Source of the DNA: Aquimarina sp. BL5 | GTDB taxonomy: Bacteria; Bacteroidota; Bacteroidia; Flavobacteriales; Flavobacteriaceae | Assembly (NCBI RefSeq): GCF_003443675.1 | Contig: NZ_CP031963.1 | Coordinates: forward strand, 3,371,501-3,435,500 | Direction of reading: 5' to 3' | Length of the DNA: 64,000 bases | Part shown: piece after piece, positions 56,981 through 64,000 of the stretch | Numbering within the stretch: the stretch's first letter is position 1 | Layout: each line of letters begins with the position of its first letter | Program-made: the position numbers and the translations under genes | The notes under the pieces: generated by a model | What the model saw: only the letters and a program-made list of their open reading frames with translations | Databases searched by the model: none | Told to the model about the DNA's origin: nothing

Positions 56981-58071
56981 TAAACTTCTTTACTGTCTAA
57001 ATTTTCAATCGCATCTATCAATAATTTTTTAGACTTATTTACAAGTGTATCATATTTCGGGTTTACCTTATTATAATCAATGTCCTTTAAATGTTCCTCT
57101 TTAAGATCATCAATTTTATAAATAAACCTATGTTCTAGCCCTAAATTTTCTAACAATGTAAGTTGCCTTCTATTAAGCTCTTTTTTCGTGCTTCTGCTAA
57201 ATACAGTAAAATTTCTTTTAAAGATAAGTGAGTAGGCATTTCCATGAAAAGAGTTGGTACACACCATTGTTGCTTTAGAGAATACACCAAGCCATTTTGA
57301 TGGAGATTCATATAGATAGTTCTTTTGAGCATCTTCTATATAATGATGTCCAAGATTAATAAGGGGTAATCCAGTCATCTTTACTACTTTTCTAATATAT
57401 TCTTTAACTTCTTTACTATTCTCCGTAAGATAAGAAACAAGGTAGGGTTCGTTGGGAACTAATGAGAAGTCTAATATTTCATTATAATTATTTAATAGCA
57501 ATGTTGGATCTACAACAATACTCGAATCAATCGTATTATTAGAAATCTTGTTAATTTCGTTTTGAGCAAAGTCCTCTCTTACCAAGATTTTATGAAATGA
57601 GCTTAAAACCTCTTTTGCTTCAGTATGATTTGCATCGAAACCAGTATTTCCCATACTAGCTGCGTAAGAAATTTTTATGGCCTTCTTTGGTAAGAAATCC
57701 AAAAAATAACCTTTATCGATTTTATCTTTTGTCAAATTAGCATTCCAAACTTGATCACTTCCGCAAATAAAATAATCATTACTATTTGCAAATTTCTTTT
57801 TTAACTTAAACACACTAAAAAATGTGTTTTTTGATAGTGGTAAAAAATCTCTTCTAAACTTATAAAAACGAATGTTCTTTTTAGCCTTATTTATCGTTTT
57901 AAGAAGTCCTTTTGCTGGCCGATAGGTCTGAAACATAAAGTAAGAAGGTCTGTAATCCAAAACTTCGACTTCATAGCCTTCCTGTTTTAAAAATTTTGCT
58001 AATGCATATGCTTGCAACACTGCTCCATAGTTAAGCACATGGTGAAATGTAATAGTATGTATGTTTTTCAT
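56980..58071 (-). CDS. Polysaccharide pyruvyl transferase family protein
   Basis: This 363-residue protein matches the CsaB/WcaK-type family: TITFHHVLNYGAVLQAYALAK at the start, FICGSDQVWNANLT, ISYAASMGNTGF, and near the C-terminus TMVCTNSFHGNAYSLIFKR with the family His. Members add a pyruvyl ketal from phosphoenolpyruvate to a sugar, giving a negative charge; some may have other activities. It lies 2 bases after the stop of a truncated reading frame. Confidence 0.88.
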   Translation of the reverse strand: MKNIHTITFHHVLNYGAVLQAYALAKFLKQEGYEVEVLDYRPSYFMFQTYRPAKGLLKTINKAKKNIRFYKFRRDFLPLSKNTFFSVFKLKKKFANSNDYFICGSDQVWNANLTKDKIDKGYFLDFLPKKAIKISYAASMGNTGFDANHTEAKEVLSSFHKILVREDFAQNEINKISNNTIDSSIVVDPTLLLNNYNEILDFSLVPNEPYLVSYLTENSKEVKEYIRKVVKMTGLPLINLGHHYIEDAQKNYLYESPSKWLGVFSKATMVCTNSFHGNAYSLIFKRNFTVFSRSTKKELNRRQLTLLENLGLEHRFIYKIDDLKEEHLKDIDYNKVNPKYDTLVNKSKKLLIDAIENLDSKEV

Positions 58072-58073
58072 AA

Positions 58074-58280
58074 TTATCGAGCTTGTGATATATTTACTTT
58101 ATCCAAATCTAATATAAGTGTTTCCGTTAGAACGCCTGGTCCAGAAAACTTCATTTCAATATGATCTATTTGTGCGGGTTTTAATTTAGACCAACTATTC
58201 AACTTACCCATAAAATCATTTTTCATCTTAGTATAGTTCTTAAATTTTCGATATAAATTATCTGATTTCCATTTGTTTTT
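58074..58280 (-). pseudogene. Short open frame, probable C-terminal remnant of an unknown gene
   Basis: The frame is open for 68 codons to a stop at 58074, without a start in its first 17 codons; the first ATG is at 58226. The reading ends in a beta-rich segment (IEMKFSGPGVLTETLILDL). It looks like the tail of a larger protein because it abuts the pyruvyltransferase start by 2 bases, as operon neighbours do here. I do not recognise the family. A 50-residue small protein from 58226 is the alternative. Confidence 0.4.
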
Positions 58281-58307
58281 TTAGTCATTATAAAGAATGA
58301 TAAAAAC

Positions 58308-59447
58308 TTAATTGACTATTACTACTTCCCTTTCTAATTGGATGCTAAACTTTTTAAAAACTGAAGCATATATCTTTTCTGAAAAATCATAAATTTCGTT
58401 GCCTTCGGCGTCTCCGAAATTAACAATTATTAATGTCTGATCTTTATATAAACCAACACTTTTGTCATTTTTTCCTTGCCAACCACATTGCTTAATCAAC
58501 CATCCAGCAGAAATTTTTACTTGACTTTTATTTAACGGGTAAATTACAGCGTTAGGATAATCCGATTTAATGGATTTAGCTTTTTCTATATCCACTATAG
58601 GGTTCTTAAAAAAACTACCTACATTTCCTACAACACTCGGACTAGGGATTTTTGAGTTTCTTTTAGCAATGATTGTTTTTCGAATATTTTTTAAAGAAAT
58701 AAAACCTAAATTTTCAAAAATACTTCTCAACACTCTATAGTCTATACTAATAGCCCGCTTTTTGAAGTTAATCTTCAATGTTTTTAAAGCCTTTATGAAG
58801 TCCTTAAAAATTTGTATTAAATGTTGGAATAATTTAAATACATATATTCCTTTATACGATCTTATTCTCAACTTATACGGAGCAATTTTGGATAACTTAA
58901 ATACCACGGATGTAATAACCGTTTTTTTAAATGCATCCTTCTTAAAAATACTGTTTCTATAAGAAAACTCGCATTGTTGATTGGTTAATACGACCTCTTC
59001 TTTCTTAATAATATCATATGCTTTTACTTGGTGTATTACTTCATTCACTTCCGTTCCATAGGCACCTATATTTTGTACTGGTGCTGCTCCGATATTACCT
59101 GGAATCAACGATAAGTTTTCAATACCATAATATTGGTTTTCTACGCAATAAGCCACAAACTTATCCCATTCTAGACCAGCTCCGACCTCTAAATAAACGT
59201 TTTCTTTATCTTCATTTATTTTAAGTATATCTTCGTTGATTGAATGAATAATTATGCCTTCAAAATTCTTTCTAAAAAGAACATTACTTCCTCCTCCTAA
59301 AATAAATACATCGGTAGATTCATTTATTTTCTCTTTTGAAAAAGAATCTAGTTCTTTTACTTCTTTAAACTCAAAGAAGCTCTTAGATTCAACGTTTACT
59401 CCAAACGTATTATACGACTTTAACGAATAATTCTCTCGTAAATTCAT
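58308..59447 (-). CDS. murB: UDP-N-acetylenolpyruvoylglucosamine reductase with an internal insertion
   Basis: This 379-residue protein has all the MurB landmarks: FILGGGSNVLF for FAD, NLSLIPGNIGAAPVQNIGAYG, FSYRNSIFK, the proton-donor region GNVGSFFKNP and the terminal Glu in LEREVVIV. MurB reduces enolpyruvyl-UDP-GlcNAc to UDP-MurNAc. Type I MurB proteins are usually about 340 residues. The extra length is largely a basic, hydrophobic helix-like segment at about 194-234. It is unusual to find it inside a polysaccharide operon, between a flippase and a pyruvyltransferase. It may be a second murB used for a muramic-type sugar in the glycan. Confidence 0.88.
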   Translation of the reverse strand: MNLRENYSLKSYNTFGVNVESKSFFEFKEVKELDSFSKEKINESTDVFILGGGSNVLFRKNFEGIIIHSINEDILKINEDKENVYLEVGAGLEWDKFVAYCVENQYYGIENLSLIPGNIGAAPVQNIGAYGTEVNEVIHQVKAYDIIKKEEVVLTNQQCEFSYRNSIFKKDAFKKTVITSVVFKLSKIAPYKLRIRSYKGIYVFKLFQHLIQIFKDFIKALKTLKINFKKRAISIDYRVLRSIFENLGFISLKNIRKTIIAKRNSKIPSPSVVGNVGSFFKNPIVDIEKAKSIKSDYPNAVIYPLNKSQVKISAGWLIKQCGWQGKNDKSVGLYKDQTLIIVNFGDAEGNEIYDFSEKIYASVFKKFSIQLEREVVIVN

Positions 59448-59448
59448 T

Positions 59449-60780
59449 CTACTTCTGATATAATTCTTTTCTTAAAATTTCTCTACTGTCAACAAAAATA
59501 TAGTATAAACCAAAAACTAAGCTTTTTGTTTGAATCCAAAACAAATATCGATATCTTTTCATAAAAAGATGAACGAAATAGGAGGATAGAAAAAAAGCAG
59601 CTATTGATGCCCAAACAGCCCCTATCATTCCTAATTCTACAATCAGCACAAAATTAAGAACAATATTTGCTATACCACCTACAATGCTTTTTATATAAGC
59701 AATTTGGTGAATGTTTTCTATTATCATAATTTGACCAGCAACTGCTCCCATAGCCACTAAAGCTCCTTTAAAGGAAAAAATTTTCATTACCTCAATAGCT
59801 GGTAGATAATCATCTCCATAAAGAATTTTAATTATGATAGGAGATAGTACTAAAATAAATGTAGATAAAAACAAACTCCCCCATGTCATATAATCTGAAA
59901 ATCTTTGCCTGAACTTTTTATATGCCTCAAAATTATTTTCCTTCTTTTTAATCAATGTTGGAACAATTGACTCAGATAAAATAATCGGAACAAAACTTAT
60001 AATACTGGTTATGGAGACGGCTGCGGAGTATTGTCCAACTGCATAATCATCAATAAAAAGGCGCAACATAATTTGATCAACTCTTTGGAATACAATAATT
60101 GCAAAACCTGATAACACCAATGGCAAAGAATCTTTGACAAGTTTTATTCTTAACTCTTTATTATATTTCCAGCTGCTTACGGATTTACGCTGACTCTTGT
60201 AAAGAAGGATTAATAACAAGGAAAATACAAAAAAATCAATGGTTCTTAAAACAACGAAGTAAATGATTGTAGCTTCTCCATAAATTAACAATAAACCAGT
60301 AATCAATACTATTACTGTGGTTGCTACTTCTGCCTTAATGATCATTTTATTACTAAAACCAGCTATGAAATATGCTCTTAAGAAGCGAATTGCCTGAAAA
60401 AAGTAACTGATTCCATAGATAAGAATATAGAGTTTTACATTAAAGTCATCTTTAATATTTAAAACCACAATGGATAAAATCAAATACCCAACAGTAGCAA
60501 AAAAGAAACAAATGCGAAATGAAGTGCCTAATAATTCATTAGGACTACTTTCTTTTGTAGAAAACTCTCTTATTAATATACTCTGAAGTCTAAATTCTGC
60601 TAAGACAGAAAGCAGAGAAACAAAACTTACTACATAACTAATTACACCAAAATCCTCAGGACCTAAATACCTAGCAATAATAATACCTAATAAAGCTAAT
60701 TTAACTCCTGAAAATAATTTTCCGAGAACTCCCCAAATTAAGTTAAAGACCTTGCTCTTATCAATTTTACTCTTAGTCAC
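59449..60780 (-). CDS. Wzx-type polysaccharide flippase
   Basis: This 443-residue MOP-superfamily protein has about twelve to fourteen transmembrane segments: GVLGKLFSGVKLALLGIII and ARYLGPEDFGVISYVVSF at the N-terminus are typical of O-antigen flippases. It ends 1 base before the murB start. It differs clearly from the flippase at 47322, as expected if two glycans are made. Confidence 0.9.
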   Translation of the reverse strand: MTKSKIDKSKVFNLIWGVLGKLFSGVKLALLGIIIARYLGPEDFGVISYVVSFVSLLSVLAEFRLQSILIREFSTKESSPNELLGTSFRICFFFATVGYLILSIVVLNIKDDFNVKLYILIYGISYFFQAIRFLRAYFIAGFSNKMIIKAEVATTVIVLITGLLLIYGEATIIYFVVLRTIDFFVFSLLLILLYKSQRKSVSSWKYNKELRIKLVKDSLPLVLSGFAIIVFQRVDQIMLRLFIDDYAVGQYSAAVSITSIISFVPIILSESIVPTLIKKKENNFEAYKKFRQRFSDYMTWGSLFLSTFILVLSPIIIKILYGDDYLPAIEVMKIFSFKGALVAMGAVAGQIMIIENIHQIAYIKSIVGGIANIVLNFVLIVELGMIGAVWASIAAFFLSSYFVHLFMKRYRYLFWIQTKSLVFGLYYIFVDSREILRKELYQK

Positions 60781-60806
60781 TAAAGGTGTTTTTGAGAAAT
60801 CCTATG

Positions 60807-61292
60807 TTAAATCCCTATATTTCTTACTATTACTCTTTTACTTAAAACCTTCCTGAATTTATCTCTATCAAATAAGAAAAATTGTAATTCTTTGATTCTT
60901 TCAACATCAATATCGTATTCAGTAATAATATATTTGTGCCCTTTAATGTCTTTAAGAACGGGTTTTAAAGGTGTTGAAATATAGTCCTTGTCTTTTAATA
61001 AGTCGCCATATTTGTCTTTATTAAGGTACGTATGAATCGCCAAGGAAAACTTATTTATAGTTTCTGGAGTTACCTCATCATTTAATTTGATTACTAACAT
61101 TCTTTGGTCATCGCTCTTCTTAATAAAAGCTAATGACCTTATAGAAACTCCTGTAATTAAATTTTGATTTACATTTCGAGTATATGGAAATGTCTTAAGT
61201 CCTTTCTCCAAATGCTTCTCATAATTTCTTTCTCTCGTATTACAAGAAACGAATACAATCAATGTTAAAAAAACTAAAAATTTATTCATCAT
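60807..61292 (-). CDS. Hypothetical lipoprotein
   Basis: This 161-residue protein starts with a short lipoprotein signal ending VFVSC (Cys17). The mature part is soluble and rich in Lys, Asp and Glu, without a family I recognise. Its place between wecC (2-base gap) and the flippase gene suggests a role in export or anchoring of the polysaccharide, but nothing in the sequence proves that. Confidence 0.65.
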   Translation of the reverse strand: MMNKFLVFLTLIVFVSCNTRERNYEKHLEKGLKTFPYTRNVNQNLITGVSIRSLAFIKKSDDQRMLVIKLNDEVTPETINKFSLAIHTYLNKDKYGDLLKDKDYISTPLKPVLKDIKGHKYIITEYDIDVERIKELQFFLFDRDKFRKVLSKRVIVRNIGI

Positions 61293-61294
61293 TT

Positions 61295-62512
61295 TTATTT
61301 TTTAGAAACTCCACAAAAATCGATTATCCTTTTATCTAGGCTAATCTTAAGATTTAGGAATTCTTTGTGTGCTACAAGAAAAACAATAATATCTGCTTTG
61401 TCACAGGCTTCTTTGTAATCAGTGAGCTTAAACACACTATGTGTTTCTATATTAGGCTCAACAATGTAATATTCTTCATTATTGGCGTTTTGTAATACTT
61501 TCTGAGCAATATATTTGGCAGGAGATTCCCTCAAATCATCAATATTGGGTTTAAAGGCAAGCCCCATTATAGCGATACTGGGTTTTCTACCATGCTTTAA
61601 TTGAAATTCGAGTTTTGCATTTTGCACTTTCTCTGCACACCAAAATGATTTATAATTATTTATTTCTCTTGCCTTTCCGATTATTTGAGACTCCATTGGA
61701 TAATCGGCAACTATAAAATACGGATCAACAGCGATACAATGGCCGCCTACTCCACATCCAGGTTGCAGAATATTAACTCTTGGGTGTTTATTTGCCAAGT
61801 CTATCAATTCCCATACATTAATATCTGCTTTATCACAAATTAAAGAAAGTTCATTAGCAAAAGCAATTTGTACATCCCGAGAGGAGTTTTCAACCAACTT
61901 ACACATTTCAGCAGTACGCGCATTTGTTTTATGTAATTCTCCTTTTATAAATTGACGATAAAAAGAGACAGCTTTTTTAGTAGATTTTTTATCAACACCG
62001 CCTATAACTCTATCGTTATGAACTAATTCATACATAACATTCCCCGGTAAAACTCTCTCAGGACAATAAGCAATGTTAAGATTTCCATCCAATTCAGGTC
62101 TTACAGAGTAAATTAACTCCATCATTTTTTCTGTTGTTCCTACTGGAGAAGTAGACTCTATAATATATAAATCATCTTCCTTTAATAACGGAATAATGGC
62201 CTTCGTTGCTGCTTCCACAAATGAAATATCCGGTTCATTTTTATCTTTGAATGGTGTAGGCACTACAATCAAATACGTATCACCTTGCACTGGTTTTGTA
62301 TTCGCCCTAAGATATCCATTCTTAACAGCTTCGGAGACAGCTTCATCTAATTCTGGCTCCACAATATGAATTTTGCCCGCATTAATCGTGTCTACAACTT
62401 TTTCATTAACATCAACTCCGTGAACATATGTTCTATTTTGCGCGATTAAAGCAGCAGTGGGAAGTCCAATGTACCCCAAACCGACCATTACAACACTTGG
62501 CTTATTATTCAT
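61295..62512 (-). CDS. wecC: UDP-N-acetyl-D-mannosaminuronate dehydrogenase
   Basis: This 405-residue nucleotide-sugar dehydrogenase has VVMVGLGYIGLPTAALIA, the catalytic Cys259 in PGCGVGGHCIAVDPYF, and GLAFKPNIDDLRESP. These features mark the WecC/VipA branch that oxidises UDP-ManNAc to UDP-ManNAcA with two NAD. The start at 62512 (MNNKPSVV) is preferred, since upstream codons overlap wecB. It lies 2 bases after the wecB stop. Confidence 0.92.
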   Translation of the reverse strand: MNNKPSVVMVGLGYIGLPTAALIAQNRTYVHGVDVNEKVVDTINAGKIHIVEPELDEAVSEAVKNGYLRANTKPVQGDTYLIVVPTPFKDKNEPDISFVEAATKAIIPLLKEDDLYIIESTSPVGTTEKMMELIYSVRPELDGNLNIAYCPERVLPGNVMYELVHNDRVIGGVDKKSTKKAVSFYRQFIKGELHKTNARTAEMCKLVENSSRDVQIAFANELSLICDKADINVWELIDLANKHPRVNILQPGCGVGGHCIAVDPYFIVADYPMESQIIGKAREINNYKSFWCAEKVQNAKLEFQLKHGRKPSIAIMGLAFKPNIDDLRESPAKYIAQKVLQNANNEEYYIVEPNIETHSVFKLTDYKEACDKADIIVFLVAHKEFLNLKISLDKRIIDFCGVSKK

Positions 62513-62514
62513 TC

Positions 62515-63639
62515 TTAAAATTTTGAAATATGTTCTACTATTCTTTGACAAGCCTTACCATCTCCATAAGGATTATGCAATCTACTCATACCTTCGTATG
62601 ATGCTGTGTCAATCAAAAGCTTTTCTGTTTTGGTAATTATTTTATCTTTATCCGTTCCTACTAAAATTACCGTACCCGCGTCCACAGCTTCAGGTCTTTC
62701 TGTAGTATCTCTCATTACTAATACAGGTTTCCCTAAACTTGGTGCTTCTTCTTGGACACCGCCGCTATCAGTTATAATTAAATATGATTGATTCATTAAC
62801 CAAACAAACGCAGGATATGAAAGTGGTGATATTAACTGAATATCATCTACTTCATTCAAAAGTTCATATACTGGTTTTTGTACATTTGGATTCAAGTGGA
62901 CAGGATAAATGATTTGGGTCTCTGGATTATTAATTGCAATATGCTTTAATGCCTCGCAAATGTTTATAAAGCCCTGACCATGGTTCTCTCGTCTATGCCC
63001 AGTGACAAGAATTAATTTCTTATTAGGATCAACAATCTTCTTGAGATTCTCTATTTCTTCATCATTAAAACCTTCAACATTAACTTTGTCTACACTAAAC
63101 TTAAGTGCGTCAATAACAGTATTTCCCGTAATTAATATAGAATCCTCACGTTTACTTTCGTTTATTAAATTCTGTTTCGAAGTATCTGTAGGAGAAAAGT
63201 GAATATCCGAGATAACCCCTGTAACACACCTATTCATTTCTTCAGGAAAAGGAGACTTCATATCAAAGGTTCTTAAACCAGCTTCCACGTGACAAACTTT
63301 TGCTCCAGAATAAAATGAGGCTATACTTGATGCCATAGTAGTAGTTGTGTCTCCATGAACATATACAAAATCTGGGCTAAATTCTTCTAATATTGGTTTT
63401 AACCCTGTTATAATATCCGCAGTTAAGCCATGTAAATTTTGATTTGGTTTCATTAAATCTAAATCAAAATCCGGCACAATCTCAAAAAAAGATAATACCT
63501 GATCTAACATTTCTCTATGTTGCGCTGTAATGCATACCTTTGTTTCAAAAACATCTTTGTGTTTTTGAAATTCTTTTACTAAAGGTGCCATTTTAATAGC
63601 TTCTGGTCTTGTTCCAAAAACAATTAGGTTTTTTTTCAT
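62515..63639 (-). CDS. wecB: UDP-N-acetylglucosamine 2-epimerase (non-hydrolysing)
   Basis: This 374-residue enzyme interconverts UDP-GlcNAc and UDP-ManNAc. The sequence has FGTRPEAIKMAPLVKEF, VHGDTTTTMASSIA, HVEAGLRTFD, TGHRRENHGQG and SDSGGVQEEAPSLGKPVLV, all characteristic of WecB/MnaA. It supplies wecC. The start is adjacent to the stop of the rfbD-like gene, so the genes share a transcript. Confidence 0.95.
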   Translation of the reverse strand: MKKNLIVFGTRPEAIKMAPLVKEFQKHKDVFETKVCITAQHREMLDQVLSFFEIVPDFDLDLMKPNQNLHGLTADIITGLKPILEEFSPDFVYVHGDTTTTMASSIASFYSGAKVCHVEAGLRTFDMKSPFPEEMNRCVTGVISDIHFSPTDTSKQNLINESKREDSILITGNTVIDALKFSVDKVNVEGFNDEEIENLKKIVDPNKKLILVTGHRRENHGQGFINICEALKHIAINNPETQIIYPVHLNPNVQKPVYELLNEVDDIQLISPLSYPAFVWLMNQSYLIITDSGGVQEEAPSLGKPVLVMRDTTERPEAVDAGTVILVGTDKDKIITKTEKLLIDTASYEGMSRLHNPYGDGKACQRIVEHISKF

Positions 63640-64000
63640 CTAGTATTTTGAATATAGTTTTTTCAACGAATCTTTCCAGTCTAAAATCCTTAAACCAAAA
63701 GATTCAACACTTTTTATTTTACTTAAAACACTATATTTTGGTCTTTGTGCAAAAGTAGGGTAATTATCTGCTTTTTCAAGCTTTATTGAGTCCAGTTTAC
63801 CGGAACTTTTTAAAATCTCATATGCAAAATCATACCATGTAGCTTCTCCCTCATTACTGAAATGATAAATCCCATATTTTGAAGAAGTACTTTTTATAAT
63901 GTTTAGAATGAACTCAGCTAAATCATTCGCATTGGTTGGAGTACCCGTTTCTGATGTTACAATTGTTAATTCCTTCTCATTTTTTGACTTTTTTAGAATG
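63640..64000 (-). CDS. rfbD: dTDP-4-dehydrorhamnose reductase, C-terminal part (gene continues beyond window)
   Basis: About 119 codons of the C-terminal half are present, ending at 63640. The segments SETGTPTNANDLAEF, GIYHFSNEGEATWYDFAYE and RPKYSVLSKIK are diagnostic of RmlD. The complete enzyme makes dTDP-L-rhamnose, so the other rml genes may lie to the right of the window. Its stop directly adjoins the wecB start. Confidence 0.9.
   Translation of the reverse strand, partial: ILKKSKNEKELTIVTSETGTPTNANDLAEFILNIIKSTSSKYGIYHFSNEGEATWYDFAYEILKSSGKLDSIKLEKADNYPTFAQRPKYSVLSKIKSVESFGLRILDWKDSLKKLYSKY

Overview
The window is AT-rich DNA from a marine-type member of the Bacteroidota, very probably Flavobacteriaceae. 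The evidence is a SprE/PorW-type gliding and type IX secretion lipoprotein beside a bactofilin, DUF5687, DUF4254, DUF6427 and DUF6341 family proteins around purD, TAnnTTTG-type promoter boxes, and an almost complete lack of Shine-Dalgarno sequences. A large-genome genus such as Aquimarina would fit, but the genus is a guess. Nearly all genes lie on the minus strand.

Region 1 (1-17400, minus) is a hybrid NRPS/PKS gene cluster that runs off the left edge. In transcription order it encodes a NusG-paralogue antiterminator (UpxY/LoaP type) behind a roughly 1-kb structured leader, a SyrB2-like non-haem iron halogenase homologue, a type II thioesterase, a SAM methyltransferase, a KS-less AT-ACP loading didomain, a 3015-residue KS-AT-DH-KR-ACP-C-A-PCP-PCP-PCP megasynthase, and a second NRPS (C-A..., truncated). 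From the sequence I infer a short acyl starter, one malonyl extension reduced to a beta-hydroxy acyl unit, condensation with a valine-like residue, then a further amino acid, with halogenation and methylation as tailoring. The halogenase has His-Gln-Val where characterised relatives have His-X-Gly/Ala and hydroxylases have His-X-Asp/Glu. The three carrier domains are almost identical in DNA. I do not recognise this cluster.

Region 2 (17400-31100) is mostly chromosomal backbone: bactofilin and SprE, a small membrane protein, an ABC exporter pair, an NADH-dependent ferredoxin-type reductase, a GT9 glycosyltransferase, DUF4254, a D12-class adenine methyltransferase with a probable partner endonuclease, DUF6427, DUF6341 and purD.

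Region 3 (31140-64000, minus, open at the right edge) is a very large surface-polysaccharide locus. It has three polyprenyl-phosphate sugar-1-phosphate transferases, five O-antigen ligase/polymerase-like membrane proteins, two Wzx-type flippases, many GT4 enzymes and a pyruvyltransferase. Its nucleotide-sugar pathways are UDP-glucuronate/UDP-xylose, GDP-rhamnose, UDP-ManNAcA and dTDP-Fuc4N, with an RmlD fragment at the edge. It looks like three stacked polysaccharide modules. WecB, WecC, WecE, WecF-like and WecG-like proteins together resemble the enterobacterial common antigen toolkit. Between two modules lies a deletion scar: the first codons of a neuB gene joined to the tail of a sugar formyltransferase gene.
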